Positions 27,266-35,161 of a stretch of DNA of 64,000 nucleotides are shown here, one piece after another (the stretch's first letter is position 1; each line of letters begins with the position of its first letter). The translations under genes were made by a program, and so were the position numbers. Below the pieces are notes generated by a model. It did not search any database and was not told the origin of the DNA. It saw nothing but the letters and a program-made list of their open reading frames with translations. Source of the stretch: DAOUAT01 sp964551735 (lineage in GTDB: Bacteria; Chloroflexota; Anaerolineae; CG2-30-64-16); NCBI GenBank assembly GCA_964551735.1, contig CAZKEF010000006.1:132021-196020 (forward strand). The letters run 5' to 3'.

Positions 27266-28660
27266 TTGGAAGAGTTTCACCCTAAAACCATCATCGAGCC
27301 GTTTCGGGTGCGGTCGGTGGAGCCGATCCGGTTCACGACCCGGGCCGAGCGGGAACGCTATCTGGCCGAGGCAGGGTACAACCCGTTCCTGCTGCGCGCC
27401 GAGCACGTGCTGATTGACCTGCTCACCGACAGCGGCACCGGCGCGATGTCATCGCGGCAGTGGGCCGGCATGATCGCCAGCGACGAATCCTACGCGGGCG
27501 CGGCGTCCTTCTACCGGTTCGAGGCCGCGGTGCAAGACATCACCGGCTTCAAGCACGTGATCCCCACCCATCAGGGCCGCGCCGCCGAGCACATCCTGTT
27601 CCCGGCTATCGCCAAACCGGGCGACGTGATCCCCAGCAACACGCATTTCGACACCACCCGCGCCCACGTGGAAAACACCGGCGCGGAGGCGCGCGACCTG
27701 GTGATCGCCGAAGGCCGGCAGCCCCGGCTGATCCACCCCTTCAAGGGCAACATGGACGTGGATGCCCTGCGCGCGACCATCCATGAGGTCGGCCGGGAGC
27801 GCATCCCCGCGATCATGCTGACCGTCACCAACAACTCTGGCGGCGGCCAGCCGGTGAGCATGGCAAATATTCGCGCCACCAGCGCGGTCGCGCGGGAATT
27901 CGGCATCCCGTTCTTCATTGATGCCTGCCGCTTCGCGGAAAACGCCTGGTTTATCAAGCTGCGGGAGGAGGGCTACGCGGACAAAACGCCCATCGCGATC
28001 GCGCGCGAGATGTTCAGCTATGCCGACGGCTGCACCATGAGCGCCAAGAAGGATGGCATGGCCAACATCGGCGGCTTCCTGGCGCTGAACGACGACGCTC
28101 TGGCCGCACGCTGCCGCACGCGCGAGATCCTCACCGAAGGCTTCCCCACCTACGGCGGCATGGCCGGCTACGACCTGGAAGCGGTGGCCGTGGGCCTGTA
28201 CGAGGCGCTGGACGAGGGCTACCTGCGCTACCGCATCCGCTCTATCGCCTACCTGGGTGAGAAGCTGACCGAGGCGGGCGTGTCTATCGTGCAACCTACG
28301 GGCGGACACGCGGTCTACCTGGATGCCCGCAGCATCGCGCCGCACATCCCACCGCTGCGTTACCCGGCCTGGTCGCTGAACAACGCGCTCTACCTGATGG
28401 GCGGCGTGCGCGGGGTCGAGATCGGCTCGGTGATGTTCGGGCTGCACCCCGACGGCACGGAGACGCCAGCCGCGAACGAACTGGTGCGCCTGGCCTTCCC
28501 GCGCCGCGTCTACACCCAGAGCCACGTGGATTACCTGGCCGAGGTGATCCTGGCCGTCTACGCGCAGCGCGACCGCCTGCCCGGCTACCATATCACGTCT
28601 CAGGCACCGGTGCTGCGGCATTTCACTGCGCGGCTGGAGCCGATGGAACGTGGTGCGTGA
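27266..28660 (+). CDS. tnaA: Tryptophanase (PLP-dependent beta-eliminating lyase)
   Basis: The TTG start at 27266 is chosen because a perfect AGGAGG lies 4 bases upstream. The 464-residue enzyme belongs to the tryptophanase/tyrosine phenol-lyase family, with PLP-binding lysine in TMSAKKDGMANIGGF and FFIDACRFAENAWFIKL. Two positions that separate the two enzymes follow tryptophanase: NTHFDTT (Asp, where tyrosine phenol-lyase has Thr) and VEIGS (Ile, where tyrosine phenol-lyase has Arg). It would split tryptophan to indole, pyruvate and ammonia. No tnaC-like leader peptide or tryptophan permease was seen. The last codons overlap a repeat. Confidence 0.82.
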   Translation: MEEFHPKTIIEPFRVRSVEPIRFTTRAERERYLAEAGYNPFLLRAEHVLIDLLTDSGTGAMSSRQWAGMIASDESYAGAASFYRFEAAVQDITGFKHVIPTHQGRAAEHILFPAIAKPGDVIPSNTHFDTTRAHVENTGAEARDLVIAEGRQPRLIHPFKGNMDVDALRATIHEVGRERIPAIMLTVTNNSGGGQPVSMANIRATSAVAREFGIPFFIDACRFAENAWFIKLREEGYADKTPIAIAREMFSYADGCTMSAKKDGMANIGGFLALNDDALAARCRTREILTEGFPTYGGMAGYDLEAVAVGLYEALDEGYLRYRIRSIAYLGEKLTEAGVSIVQPTGGHAVYLDARSIAPHIPPLRYPAWSLNNALYLMGGVRGVEIGSVMFGLHPDGTETPAANELVRLAFPRRVYTQSHVDYLAEVILAVYAQRDRLPGYHITSQAPVLRHFTARLEPMERGA

Positions 28661-28742
28661 GACGTGGTGCGTGATATACCGCTGACGAAGCGATCTTTCG
28701 AACAAGGCGACCACGCAATGCGTAATACGCAACACGCACCAC
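28650..28742. repeat. Inverted GTGGTGCGTG repeat between convergent genes
   Basis: GTGGTGCGTG occurs at 28650-28659 and 28664-28673, and its exact complement CACGCACCAC lies at 28733-28742. The first copy includes the tnaA stop codon. The middle contains ACGCAATGCGTAATACGCA. The arms could form a bidirectional transcription terminator. Confidence 0.6.
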
Positions 28743-28745
28743 AGC

Positions 28746-29093
28746 TCACGCGGCCGCCAGCATCTCATCCATCCGCGCGTATGCGCGGCGCAGGTGCGGG
28801 ATCACGATGGAGCCACCGACGATCAACGCGACGGCGAACGCCTCCTCGAATTCCGGGGCCGTCACGCCACACTTGACGCACTGGATGACGTGGTAGGTGA
28901 TGCAGTCGTCACAGCGCAGCACCAGGGACGCGACCAGACCCAACAACTCCTTGGTCTTGGCCGGCAGCGCGCCGTCCTCGTAGGCTTCGCCGTCCAGGCG
29001 AAAGAAACGCTTGATGGCGCGGTTGTCGCCGCCCAAGATGCGCTCGTTAGCAGCCAGGCGCTCGGCCTGAAACTCGGCAAGGGTTTTGATCAT
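28746..29093 (-). CDS. Carboxymuconolactone decarboxylase/AhpD-family protein
   Basis: The 115-residue all-helical protein has the AhpD-type redox motif: Glu49, then Cys61-x-x-Cys64 and His68 in RCDDCITYH. Such proteins act as thiol-based hydroperoxide reductases or decarboxylase-like enzymes. The CxxC points to the redox type. GGAGG precedes the ATG. It is convergent with tnaA. The physiological substrate is unknown. Confidence 0.85.
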   Translation of the reverse strand: MIKTLAEFQAERLAANERILGGDNRAIKRFFRLDGEAYEDGALPAKTKELLGLVASLVLRCDDCITYHVIQCVKCGVTAPEFEEAFAVALIVGGSIVIPHLRRAYARMDEMLAAA

Positions 29094-29101
29094 GGGAGCC
29101 T

Positions 29102-29267
29102 CCGAATGACGAATGACGGATGACGGACGACGGACGACGGACGACCGCCGACGGATGACGGACGACCGATGACGAAGGACGGATCAGGGCACCACGCACT
29201 ACGCAATACGCAGTACGCACTATGCATCACGCATCACGCACCACGCACCACGCAACACGCAACACGG
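29102..29267. repeat. Two degenerate repeat families side by side
   Basis: 29102-29185 consists of GACGAATGACGGATGACGGA-type units. 29190-29267 consists of CACGCACTACGCAATACGCA-type units. Together they fill the space between the AhpD-like gene and tsaD. No separate promoter could be read within them. Confidence 0.7.
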
Positions 29268-29280
29268 AGCATTCTACCCG

Positions 29281-30417
29281 ATGACTCTCATTCTCGCCAT
29301 CGAAACCTCCTGCGATGAGACCGCGGCGGCGGTGATCGAGGATGGGCATCGCATCCGATCTAATGTCGTCGCGTCGCAGATCGAGCTGCACCGTCCCTAC
29401 GGCGGCGTCTTCCCAGAGATCGCCTCGCGGCAGCACATCTTCGATATCGTGCCGGTGATCGAACGGGCGCTGGCCGGCGCGGGCGCTGGCTGGGATGACC
29501 TGGCGGCCGTGGCGGTGACGCGCGGGCCGGGGCTGGCCGGCTCGCTCCTGGTGGGCGCGAACACGGCCAAGGCCATCGCCTGGGCCCGTGGCCTGCCCAT
29601 CGTCGCGGTTAACCACCTCGAAGGCCACCTCTACTCCAACTGGCTCGATGAGGGCGGCAAGATTGACCCGGCCACCATCACCCGGCCCAGCCTGGCAGCG
29701 CTGGACGCCGAGGGCCGGGCCTTCCCGCTGATCACCCTGATCGTCTCCGGCGGACACACCGAAATCATCCTGATGCGGGGGCACGGGCAGTACCAGCGCC
29801 TGGGCGCGACGCTGGACGACGCGGCCGGTGAGGCGTTCGACAAGGTGGCGCGGCTGTTAGGGCTGGGCTACCCCGGCGGCCCGGCGATCCAGAAGACGGC
29901 CGAGGGCGGTGACCCGACTGCGTTCCCCTTCCCCCGCGGGCTGACCAACTACGCGATCCAGCCGGAGCATCGCTACAACTTCAGCTTCAGCGGCCTCAAG
30001 ACAGCGGTGCTGCGTCAGGTGCGCGAGCTGGGCGGTGCGGACGATCCTGGCCACCTGCCCCTGGCCGACCTGGCGGCCAGCTTCCAGGCTGCGGTGGTGG
30101 ACGTGCTGGTGAGCAAGACCGCGGACGCGGCGCGCGCGTTTGGCGTGAGCCGGATCTGTGTGTGCGGCGGCGTGGCAGCAAACAGGGCGCTGCGCGTCGC
30201 CGTGGCCGAGCGCCTGCCGGCGCCGGCTTCCATTCCGCCTTTCTTCTTGTGCACCGACAACGCGGCCATGATCGGCGCGGCCGCACACTATCGACTGCTC
30301 TCCGACGGCCCGGCCGCGCTGGATTTCGACGTGGAGCCGGATCTAGGGTTGAAGGTCACACCTCCTTCCACACCTTCCCCAGACTCTCGCCGTACACCTT
30401 CAACTCCCACTCGTTGA
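29281..30417 (+). CDS. tsaD: tRNA N6-adenosine threonylcarbamoyltransferase TsaD
   Basis: The 378-residue ASKHA-fold protein begins ILAIETSCDETAAAVIEDG and has the metal site NHLEGHLYS, the nucleotide motifs LDDAAGEAFDK and VCGGVAANRALR, and the closing CTDNAAMIGAAAHYR. It transfers the threonylcarbamoyl group to A37 of ANN-decoding tRNAs with TsaB and TsaE, neither of which is in this window. The C-terminal tail (TPPSTPSPDSRRTPSTPTR) is an extension that overlaps the opposing editing-domain gene by 62 bases. Confidence 0.94.
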   Translation: MTLILAIETSCDETAAAVIEDGHRIRSNVVASQIELHRPYGGVFPEIASRQHIFDIVPVIERALAGAGAGWDDLAAVAVTRGPGLAGSLLVGANTAKAIAWARGLPIVAVNHLEGHLYSNWLDEGGKIDPATITRPSLAALDAEGRAFPLITLIVSGGHTEIILMRGHGQYQRLGATLDDAAGEAFDKVARLLGLGYPGGPAIQKTAEGGDPTAFPFPRGLTNYAIQPEHRYNFSFSGLKTAVLRQVRELGGADDPGHLPLADLAASFQAAVVDVLVSKTADAARAFGVSRICVCGGVAANRALRVAVAERLPAPASIPPFFLCTDNAAMIGAAAHYRLLSDGPAALDFDVEPDLGLKVTPPSTPSPDSRRTPSTPTR

Positions 30418-30766
30418 AGTAGCCGAAAGGCGTGATCCAGACCTGATAGCCGGTGCCGCGCAGGCGATCAGCCAGCTCGGCGATGAACGCGGCCGCGAAC
30501 TCCGGCTCCGCGTTCTCGCCGCCCAGGTGGGTGAACGAGTGCAGCACGACCCGCTTCAGGTCGCGCTTGTTGGCCAGCCATTTGATGTTCTTCAGCGTCT
30601 TGCGGAAAACATCGTCGCGGGCGGCCGCATCTTTGGCTTCGGCCTGCATAAAAATCACAGCCGCATCCGTCACCGCGTCTTCTACTGCCAGGTCCTCGAC
30701 CTGCTCCAGGGTCTTAGAAAACGACTTCCACCAGAAACGCTGGGCCATGAACATCAACATGCGCAT
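30356..30766 (-). CDS. Stand-alone threonyl-tRNA synthetase editing-domain protein (archaeal type)
   Basis: AGGAGG lies 8 bases before the ATG at 30766, so that start is preferred over the GTG at 30775. The 136-residue product MRMLMFMAQRFWWKSF..., with VVLHSFTHLGG, AAFIAELADRLRGTGYQVW and TPFGYFNEWELKVYG, matches the N-terminal editing domain of archaeal ThrRS, a D-aminoacyl-tRNA deacylase-like fold. It may hydrolyse mischarged Ser-tRNA-Thr in trans, though this is inference. Its 3' end overlaps tsaD on the other strand. Confidence 0.75.
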   Translation of the reverse strand: MRMLMFMAQRFWWKSFSKTLEQVEDLAVEDAVTDAAVIFMQAEAKDAAARDDVFRKTLKNIKWLANKRDLKRVVLHSFTHLGGENAEPEFAAAFIAELADRLRGTGYQVWITPFGYFNEWELKVYGESLGKVWKEV

Positions 30767-30792
30767 TGCATTCACCTCCTTCGCCTGCAGCT

Positions 30793-30822
30793 TTGACGAA
30801 ACCTATCTCAGCGTGTTACAAT
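30793..30822 (+). promoter_or_regulatory. Promoter of the FAAL gene
   Basis: TTGACG and TACAAT, each five of six to consensus, are 18 bases apart and end 55 bases before the ATG. Confidence 0.6.
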
Positions 30823-30877
30823 TTAGCAGCAAATCAAGCACAAATAAACGTGTCATCCAACTGCTTGGGAGAGACCT

Positions 30878-32626
30878 ATGCCGCTATCCAACCCCGAACC
30901 GCGCAATAACCTGCGCTCCCTGGTCGAGCTGCTCCGCTGGCGAACGGAACAGCAGCCTGCGGCCCAGGCTGCGGCGTTTGTCGGCGATGATCCGGGTCAG
31001 ACTACGACGTTTAGCTACGCTGCGCTTGATCGCCGCGCCCAGGCGATAGCCGTTGCCCTGCAGGAGCACGGCGCTCAGGGCGAGCGCGCTTTGCTGCTCT
31101 TCGCGCCGGGGTTGGAGTTCGTGAGCGCCTTCTTCGGCTGCCTCTACGCCGGGACGGTCGCGGTGCCCACCTATCCCCCGCGCACCCGGAGCCTGGGCCG
31201 CGTTCAGGGCATCATCGATGACGCGCAGCCGCGCGTCATCCTCACCACCGCCGATATCCGCGCCCTGGTCGAGCCCTTGATCGCCGAGACGCCGGGCTTC
31301 CCGCCGGTGCGTTGGCTGGTGACCGACGAGGTGACTGACGACCTGGCTGCGGGCTGGCGCGATCCCGGCGTTGACCGCCACGACCTGGCGTTCCTGCAAT
31401 ACACATCCGGCTCCACCGCGACCCCTCGCGGGGTCATGGTCAGCCATGGCAACCTGCTCCACAACCTGGCGCTGATCCGCGCCGGCTTCGATACCCATCC
31501 TGGCGATCCTGGCGTTATCTGGCTGCCCTTGTATCACGACATGGGACTGATCGGCGGCGTGCTGCAGCCCATTTTCACCGGAATGCCGGTGACGCTGATG
31601 TCGCCGCTGACCTTCTTGCAGCGCCCCTTCCGCTGGCTGGAGGCTATTTCCAGGACCGGCGCCAGGGTCAGTGGCGGGCCAAACTTCGCCTATGACCTGT
31701 GCGTGCGCAAAATTACGCCCGAGCAGCGCGCGACCCTCGACCTGAACGCCTGGGAAGCGGCCTTCACCGGCGCCGAGCCCGTGCGGGCCGAGACCATCGA
31801 ACTCTTCACCAAGACCTTCGCGCCGTGCGGTTTCCGCCGCGAGGCGTGGTATCCCTGCTATGGCCTGGCCGAGGCCACGTTGTTTGTGTCAGGTATTGTC
31901 AAAGGTAGTGGGCCGCGCTATCAGACTGTTTCAGCCGCCCATCTGGAGAAGGGCCGCGCCCTCCCACCCGAGCCGGAGGACGTGAACACTCGCACCCTGG
32001 TCTCGTGCGGCCAGGGCTGGCTTGACCTGCGCATCGCCATCGTTGACCCGGAGACCTGCCTGCCCTGCGCCGCCGGTGTGGTCGGCGAGATCTGGACGAG
32101 CAGTCCCAGCGTCGCAGGCGGTTACTGGGCCCGGGCTGAGGAAAACGAAACGATCTTCCGCGCCCGACTGGCCAATGACAGCACCGGCACATGGCTGCGC
32201 ACCGGCGACCTGGGCTACATGGACGGCGACGACCTGTTCATTACCGGCCGCATCAAGGATCTGATCATCGTGGATGGCCGCAACCACTATCCCCAGGATA
32301 TCGAGCTGACCGTCGAGGCCGCGCATCCAGCGATCCGGCCGAGCTTCACCGCCGCGTTCTCAGTGGATGGCCCGGCCGGTGAGCGGCTCGTCGTTGCCGC
32401 CGAGCTGGAACGCGATCGTTTGCCCGGCCGGCCGGCGGCCGCCGATCCTGCCGAAGTGCTGGCTGCTGTGCGCCAGGCCATCACACGCAGTCACGAGATC
32501 CAACTGCACGACCTGGCCCTGATCCGCACCAACACCATCCTCAAAACCAGCAGCGGCAAGATCCAACGCCGCGCCGCGCGCGCCCAATATCTGGCCGGCG
32601 AACTGGTCCGGGTGGACGGGAAGTAG
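30878..32626 (+). CDS. Fatty acyl-AMP ligase (FAAL/FadD32-like)
   Basis: The 582-residue ANL-family enzyme has the AMP-binding P-loop YTSGSTATPRGVMVSHGNL, WLPLYHDMGLIGG and GPNFAYDLC as in FAALs, YGLAEATLFVSG, the hinge RTGDLGYMDGDDLFITGRIK, and the C-terminal SSGKIQRR lysine. FAALs activate fatty acids as acyl-AMP for transfer to an acyl carrier protein rather than CoA. No carrier protein or polyketide synthase is adjacent. It could supply acyl chains for unusual lipids, possibly linked to the sphingolipid genes at the right end (speculative). Confidence 0.88.
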   Translation: MPLSNPEPRNNLRSLVELLRWRTEQQPAAQAAAFVGDDPGQTTTFSYAALDRRAQAIAVALQEHGAQGERALLLFAPGLEFVSAFFGCLYAGTVAVPTYPPRTRSLGRVQGIIDDAQPRVILTTADIRALVEPLIAETPGFPPVRWLVTDEVTDDLAAGWRDPGVDRHDLAFLQYTSGSTATPRGVMVSHGNLLHNLALIRAGFDTHPGDPGVIWLPLYHDMGLIGGVLQPIFTGMPVTLMSPLTFLQRPFRWLEAISRTGARVSGGPNFAYDLCVRKITPEQRATLDLNAWEAAFTGAEPVRAETIELFTKTFAPCGFRREAWYPCYGLAEATLFVSGIVKGSGPRYQTVSAAHLEKGRALPPEPEDVNTRTLVSCGQGWLDLRIAIVDPETCLPCAAGVVGEIWTSSPSVAGGYWARAEENETIFRARLANDSTGTWLRTGDLGYMDGDDLFITGRIKDLIIVDGRNHYPQDIELTVEAAHPAIRPSFTAAFSVDGPAGERLVVAAELERDRLPGRPAAADPAEVLAAVRQAITRSHEIQLHDLALIRTNTILKTSSGKIQRRAARAQYLAGELVRVDGK

Positions 32627-32640
32627 CCGCGCGGCACGGC

Positions 32641-33507
32641 TCACTTCTCGCGCCGGATGCGCCAGACCTGGCCGTCGCTGCTGAACCGGATGCGACCGTG
32701 CTGATCGGTGCGCAGCACCTCGATTCCGGCCAGACGCTCAAGCACCGCGGGGTGCGGATGGCCGAAATTGTTATCCGCGCCCACCTGGATGACCGCGCGC
32801 TGTGGGGCCACGGCCGCGATAAACGCGGCCGACGATGAGCCGTTGCTGCCGTGGTGGCCAGCCTTGAGCACGTCGGCGCGCAGTGGCAGCCCGGCCGCCA
32901 GCATCTCGGCCTCGGCTTCTTGCTCCGCGTCCCCGGTCAACAGGACGCTCGTGCGGCCGTAATCCAACCGCAACACGATCGCGTTGTTGTTAGCATCCGA
33001 GACGGTGCCGCTGAGGAGTGTGGGACCGGGGTTGAGCACGGTGAGCTGCACGCTGCCGGCGCGTAACACCATCCCGCGCTGCGCGAAGATCCGTTCCACG
33101 TCCGCCTGGGCCAGGCCGCCGAGCCAGCTTGTGGTCAGCGTGGCGTCGTCGGAGAGGGGCGTGTCCAACACCTGCACCGTCCGATAGCGTGCCAGCAGCG
33201 GGATCAGCCCGGTGATGTGGTCGCCATCGGGATGGGTCAGCACCACCAGGTCCAGGTCGCGATCCCAGAACGGCAGCACCGCGCCCAGCTCGTTCAGCAG
33301 CGCCGTAGGGCTGGGGCCGCCGTCCACCAGGATCTGCCGGCCATCGGGCGTCACCACCAGGATCGCGTCCCCCTGGCCCACATCCAGGAAATGGACGTGC
33401 AGCCGGCCATCGGGCAGCCCCAGCACCCCCAGCCAAATCCCGGCCGTCACCATCACCAACGCCCCCACCCACCACCAGCCCGCAAAGGCTTTCTTCAGCC
33501 ACGCCAT
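32641..33507 (-). CDS. ComEC/Rec2-like stand-alone metallo-beta-lactamase protein
   Basis: The ATG at 33507 with an AAAGGA site is chosen; further upstream the frame runs into a dispersed repeat. The 288-residue product has one N-terminal membrane anchor (WWWVGALVMVTAGIWLGVLG) and an extracytoplasmic metallo-beta-lactamase domain with FLDVGQGDAILV, LTHPDGDHITG (the HxDxDH metal motif), LTGDAEQEAE and LKAGHHGSNGSS. This is the domain normally fused to the C-terminus of ComEC. The ComEC protein at 39754-42018 has lost these residues, so this protein may supply the nuclease activity in trans. Confidence 0.85.
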   Translation of the reverse strand: MAWLKKAFAGWWWVGALVMVTAGIWLGVLGLPDGRLHVHFLDVGQGDAILVVTPDGRQILVDGGPSPTALLNELGAVLPFWDRDLDLVVLTHPDGDHITGLIPLLARYRTVQVLDTPLSDDATLTTSWLGGLAQADVERIFAQRGMVLRAGSVQLTVLNPGPTLLSGTVSDANNNAIVLRLDYGRTSVLLTGDAEQEAEAEMLAAGLPLRADVLKAGHHGSNGSSSAAFIAAVAPQRAVIQVGADNNFGHPHPAVLERLAGIEVLRTDQHGRIRFSSDGQVWRIRREK

Positions 33508-33547
33508 CGCACGTCCTTTAATGCATGAACCCGGGACCCTTTCGATG

Positions 33548-33653
33548 TCACCCTGAGCCTGCTGAAGGGTCTCACGCGCCAACAACGGAGATTCTTCGCT
33601 TTCTCACGCCGACACGCATTGTTTGGGGTGGAGTCGCTCAGAAAGACACCCCT
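33548..33653. repeat. CCCTGAGCCT-type dispersed repeat, copy 1
   Basis: TCACCCTGAGCCTGCTGAAG followed by GGTCTC, then TTCTTCGCT, TTCTCACGCC, GGGGT and CGCTCAGAAAGACACC, parallels the copy at 52882-53011 in the same order. A short fragment lies within pnp at 48903-48920. Confidence 0.6.
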
Positions 33654-33703
33654 GCACCCACAGCCGGAATCCCAACCCCAGAGAACGCAATGCACAGCAC
33701 GTT

Positions 33704-33732
33704 TTCACGTTTCGCGCCTCACGTTTTATACT
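33704..33732 (+). promoter_or_regulatory. Promoter of the aminopeptidase-exosortase operon
   Basis: TTCACG and TATACT with a 17-base spacer lie 35 bases before the ATG at 33768. Confidence 0.5.
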
Positions 33733-33767
33733 ACGCTCTAGAACACTCACTTGTCAAGGAAGGGATC

Positions 33768-34589
33768 ATGAAAATCCTCATCGCGGTGGACATGGAAGGC
33801 ATCACCGGCGTCGTGCACAGCGACCAGACGAACCCCTCACACTCCGAGTACGACCGCTTCCGGCGGTTGATGACCGCCGATGTCAACGCAGCGATCCGAG
33901 GCGCTTGCGCGGCCGGCGCCGACGAAGTGATCGTCAGCGATGGTCATTGGGATGGCCGCAACATCCTGATCGAGGCGTTGGACAGTCGCGCGCGACTGAA
34001 CTCCGGCTCCCCGAGACCGTTTTCCATGGTTGAAGGAATTGACACCGGCGCCGCTGCCGTGCTCTTCATCGGCTACCATGCCCGCGTAGGCACGGCGTTG
34101 GCCATCCTGGACCACACTTGGTCGAGCGCCCGCGTGGACGGCGTGTGGCTCAATGGCGTTGCCGTCGGTGAGATCGGCCTCAACGCAGCTCTGTGCGGCC
34201 ACTTCGGCGCGCCCGTGCTGATGATCTCGGGCGATCAGAACGCCTGCACCGAGGCAACGGCCCTACTGGGCAACATCGAGACGGCGGTCGTCAAACGGGC
34301 CACCGGTCGGCTGTCGGCCGAGTGCCTACCGCCTGAGGTTACGGAGCGTTTGATCCAGGATGCGGCTGAGCGCGCCGTGCGCCGGCTGGCGGTTGACGCG
34401 CCCAGGCCCTTCCGGGTAACGCCGCCGATCACCGTGGCCGTGGCGTTCATCCGCAGCGAGATGGCTGACGGCGCTGCACTGCTGCCCGGGGCGCGACGCA
34501 CCGAAGGAAAACGCGTCGAATACACCGCCCAGGACATGCTGGAGGCGTACCGCGCGTTTCGGGCGCTGGTGGGGCTGGCGAGCAGTTGA
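33768..34589 (+). CDS. D-aminopeptidase DppA-family metallopeptidase (M55)
   Basis: The ATG at 33768 with AAGGAAGGG upstream is used, although the frame is open to about 33525. The 273-residue protein has the M55 zinc ligands: Asp8 and Glu10 (AVDMEGITG), His60 (SDGHWDGRN), His104 (GYHARVGT) and Glu135 (VAVGEIGLNA). DppA releases D-amino acids from short peptides and forms a ring-shaped decamer. It is the first gene of a tight four-gene run with the acetyltransferase, exosortase and EpsI genes. A role in cell-wall peptide recycling is possible. Confidence 0.88.
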   Translation: MKILIAVDMEGITGVVHSDQTNPSHSEYDRFRRLMTADVNAAIRGACAAGADEVIVSDGHWDGRNILIEALDSRARLNSGSPRPFSMVEGIDTGAAAVLFIGYHARVGTALAILDHTWSSARVDGVWLNGVAVGEIGLNAALCGHFGAPVLMISGDQNACTEATALLGNIETAVVKRATGRLSAECLPPEVTERLIQDAAERAVRRLAVDAPRPFRVTPPITVAVAFIRSEMADGAALLPGARRTEGKRVEYTAQDMLEAYRAFRALVGLASS

Positions 34590-34597
34590 GACCAACA

Positions 34598-35161
34598 ATG
34601 CAGATCGTAGACCTTCTCCCCAGCGGTGAAGCATCCTTCCACCAGGCCGCCGAACTGCTGGTGATCGGCTTCCGAGACCACTGGCCCAACGCTTGGCCCG
34701 ATCTGGCCGCCGCACTGACGGAAGTACACGAGGCGCTGGAGCCGGAAAAAATCTGCCGGGCGGCGGTGGATGACGATGGGACGCTGCTCGGCTGGATCGG
34801 CGGCATCCCCGATTACGACGGCCATGTGTGGGAGCTGCACCCGCTGGTGGTGCGGCCCGACCGCCAAGGGCGGGGCATCGGCCGGGCGCTGGTGGCCGAC
34901 CTGGAAGCGCAGGTGGCCGCCCGCGGTGCCCTGACGCTGTGGCTGGGCACTGACGACGAGGATGGCATGACCTCGTTGAGCCAGGTTGACCTGTACGATG
35001 ACCTCCTCGGCCACCTAGCGGCCATCCGCAACTTGAAAGGCCATCCGTTCGAGTTTTACCGCAAGTGCGGGTTCGTGATCTCAGGCGTGGTGCCCGATGC
35101 CAACGGGCCGGGCAAGCCGGACATCTTGATGGCGAAGCGGGTCAGACGGTCAACAGACTGA
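34598..35161 (+). CDS. GNAT acetyltransferase, aminoglycoside 6'-N-acetyltransferase-like
   Basis: The 187-residue GNAT protein has the acetyl-CoA loop RPDRQGRGIGRALVADLE and a C-terminal pattern (LTLWLGTDDEDGMTSLSQVD, HPFEFYRKCGFVISGVVPDA, then GKPDILMAKR) as in AAC(6')-type enzymes. Aminoglycoside modification is suggested by similarity but may not be the native role. It begins 8 bases after the DppA-like gene, and its stop overlaps the exosortase ATG (TGATG). Confidence 0.65.
   Translation: MQIVDLLPSGEASFHQAAELLVIGFRDHWPNAWPDLAAALTEVHEALEPEKICRAAVDDDGTLLGWIGGIPDYDGHVWELHPLVVRPDRQGRGIGRALVADLEAQVAARGALTLWLGTDDEDGMTSLSQVDLYDDLLGHLAAIRNLKGHPFEFYRKCGFVISGVVPDANGPGKPDILMAKRVRRSTD

Noticed and set aside
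29102..29267. Possible CRISPR or tandem microsatellite array
   Set aside because: The units are degenerate, 7-15 bases long, without spacers, and recur at other intergenic sites, so they are dispersed repeats.
33525..33767. N-terminal extension of the DppA-like protein
   Set aside because: The extension is translated from a dispersed repeat and the promoter. The ATG at 33768 has a good ribosome site and gives the family N-terminus.
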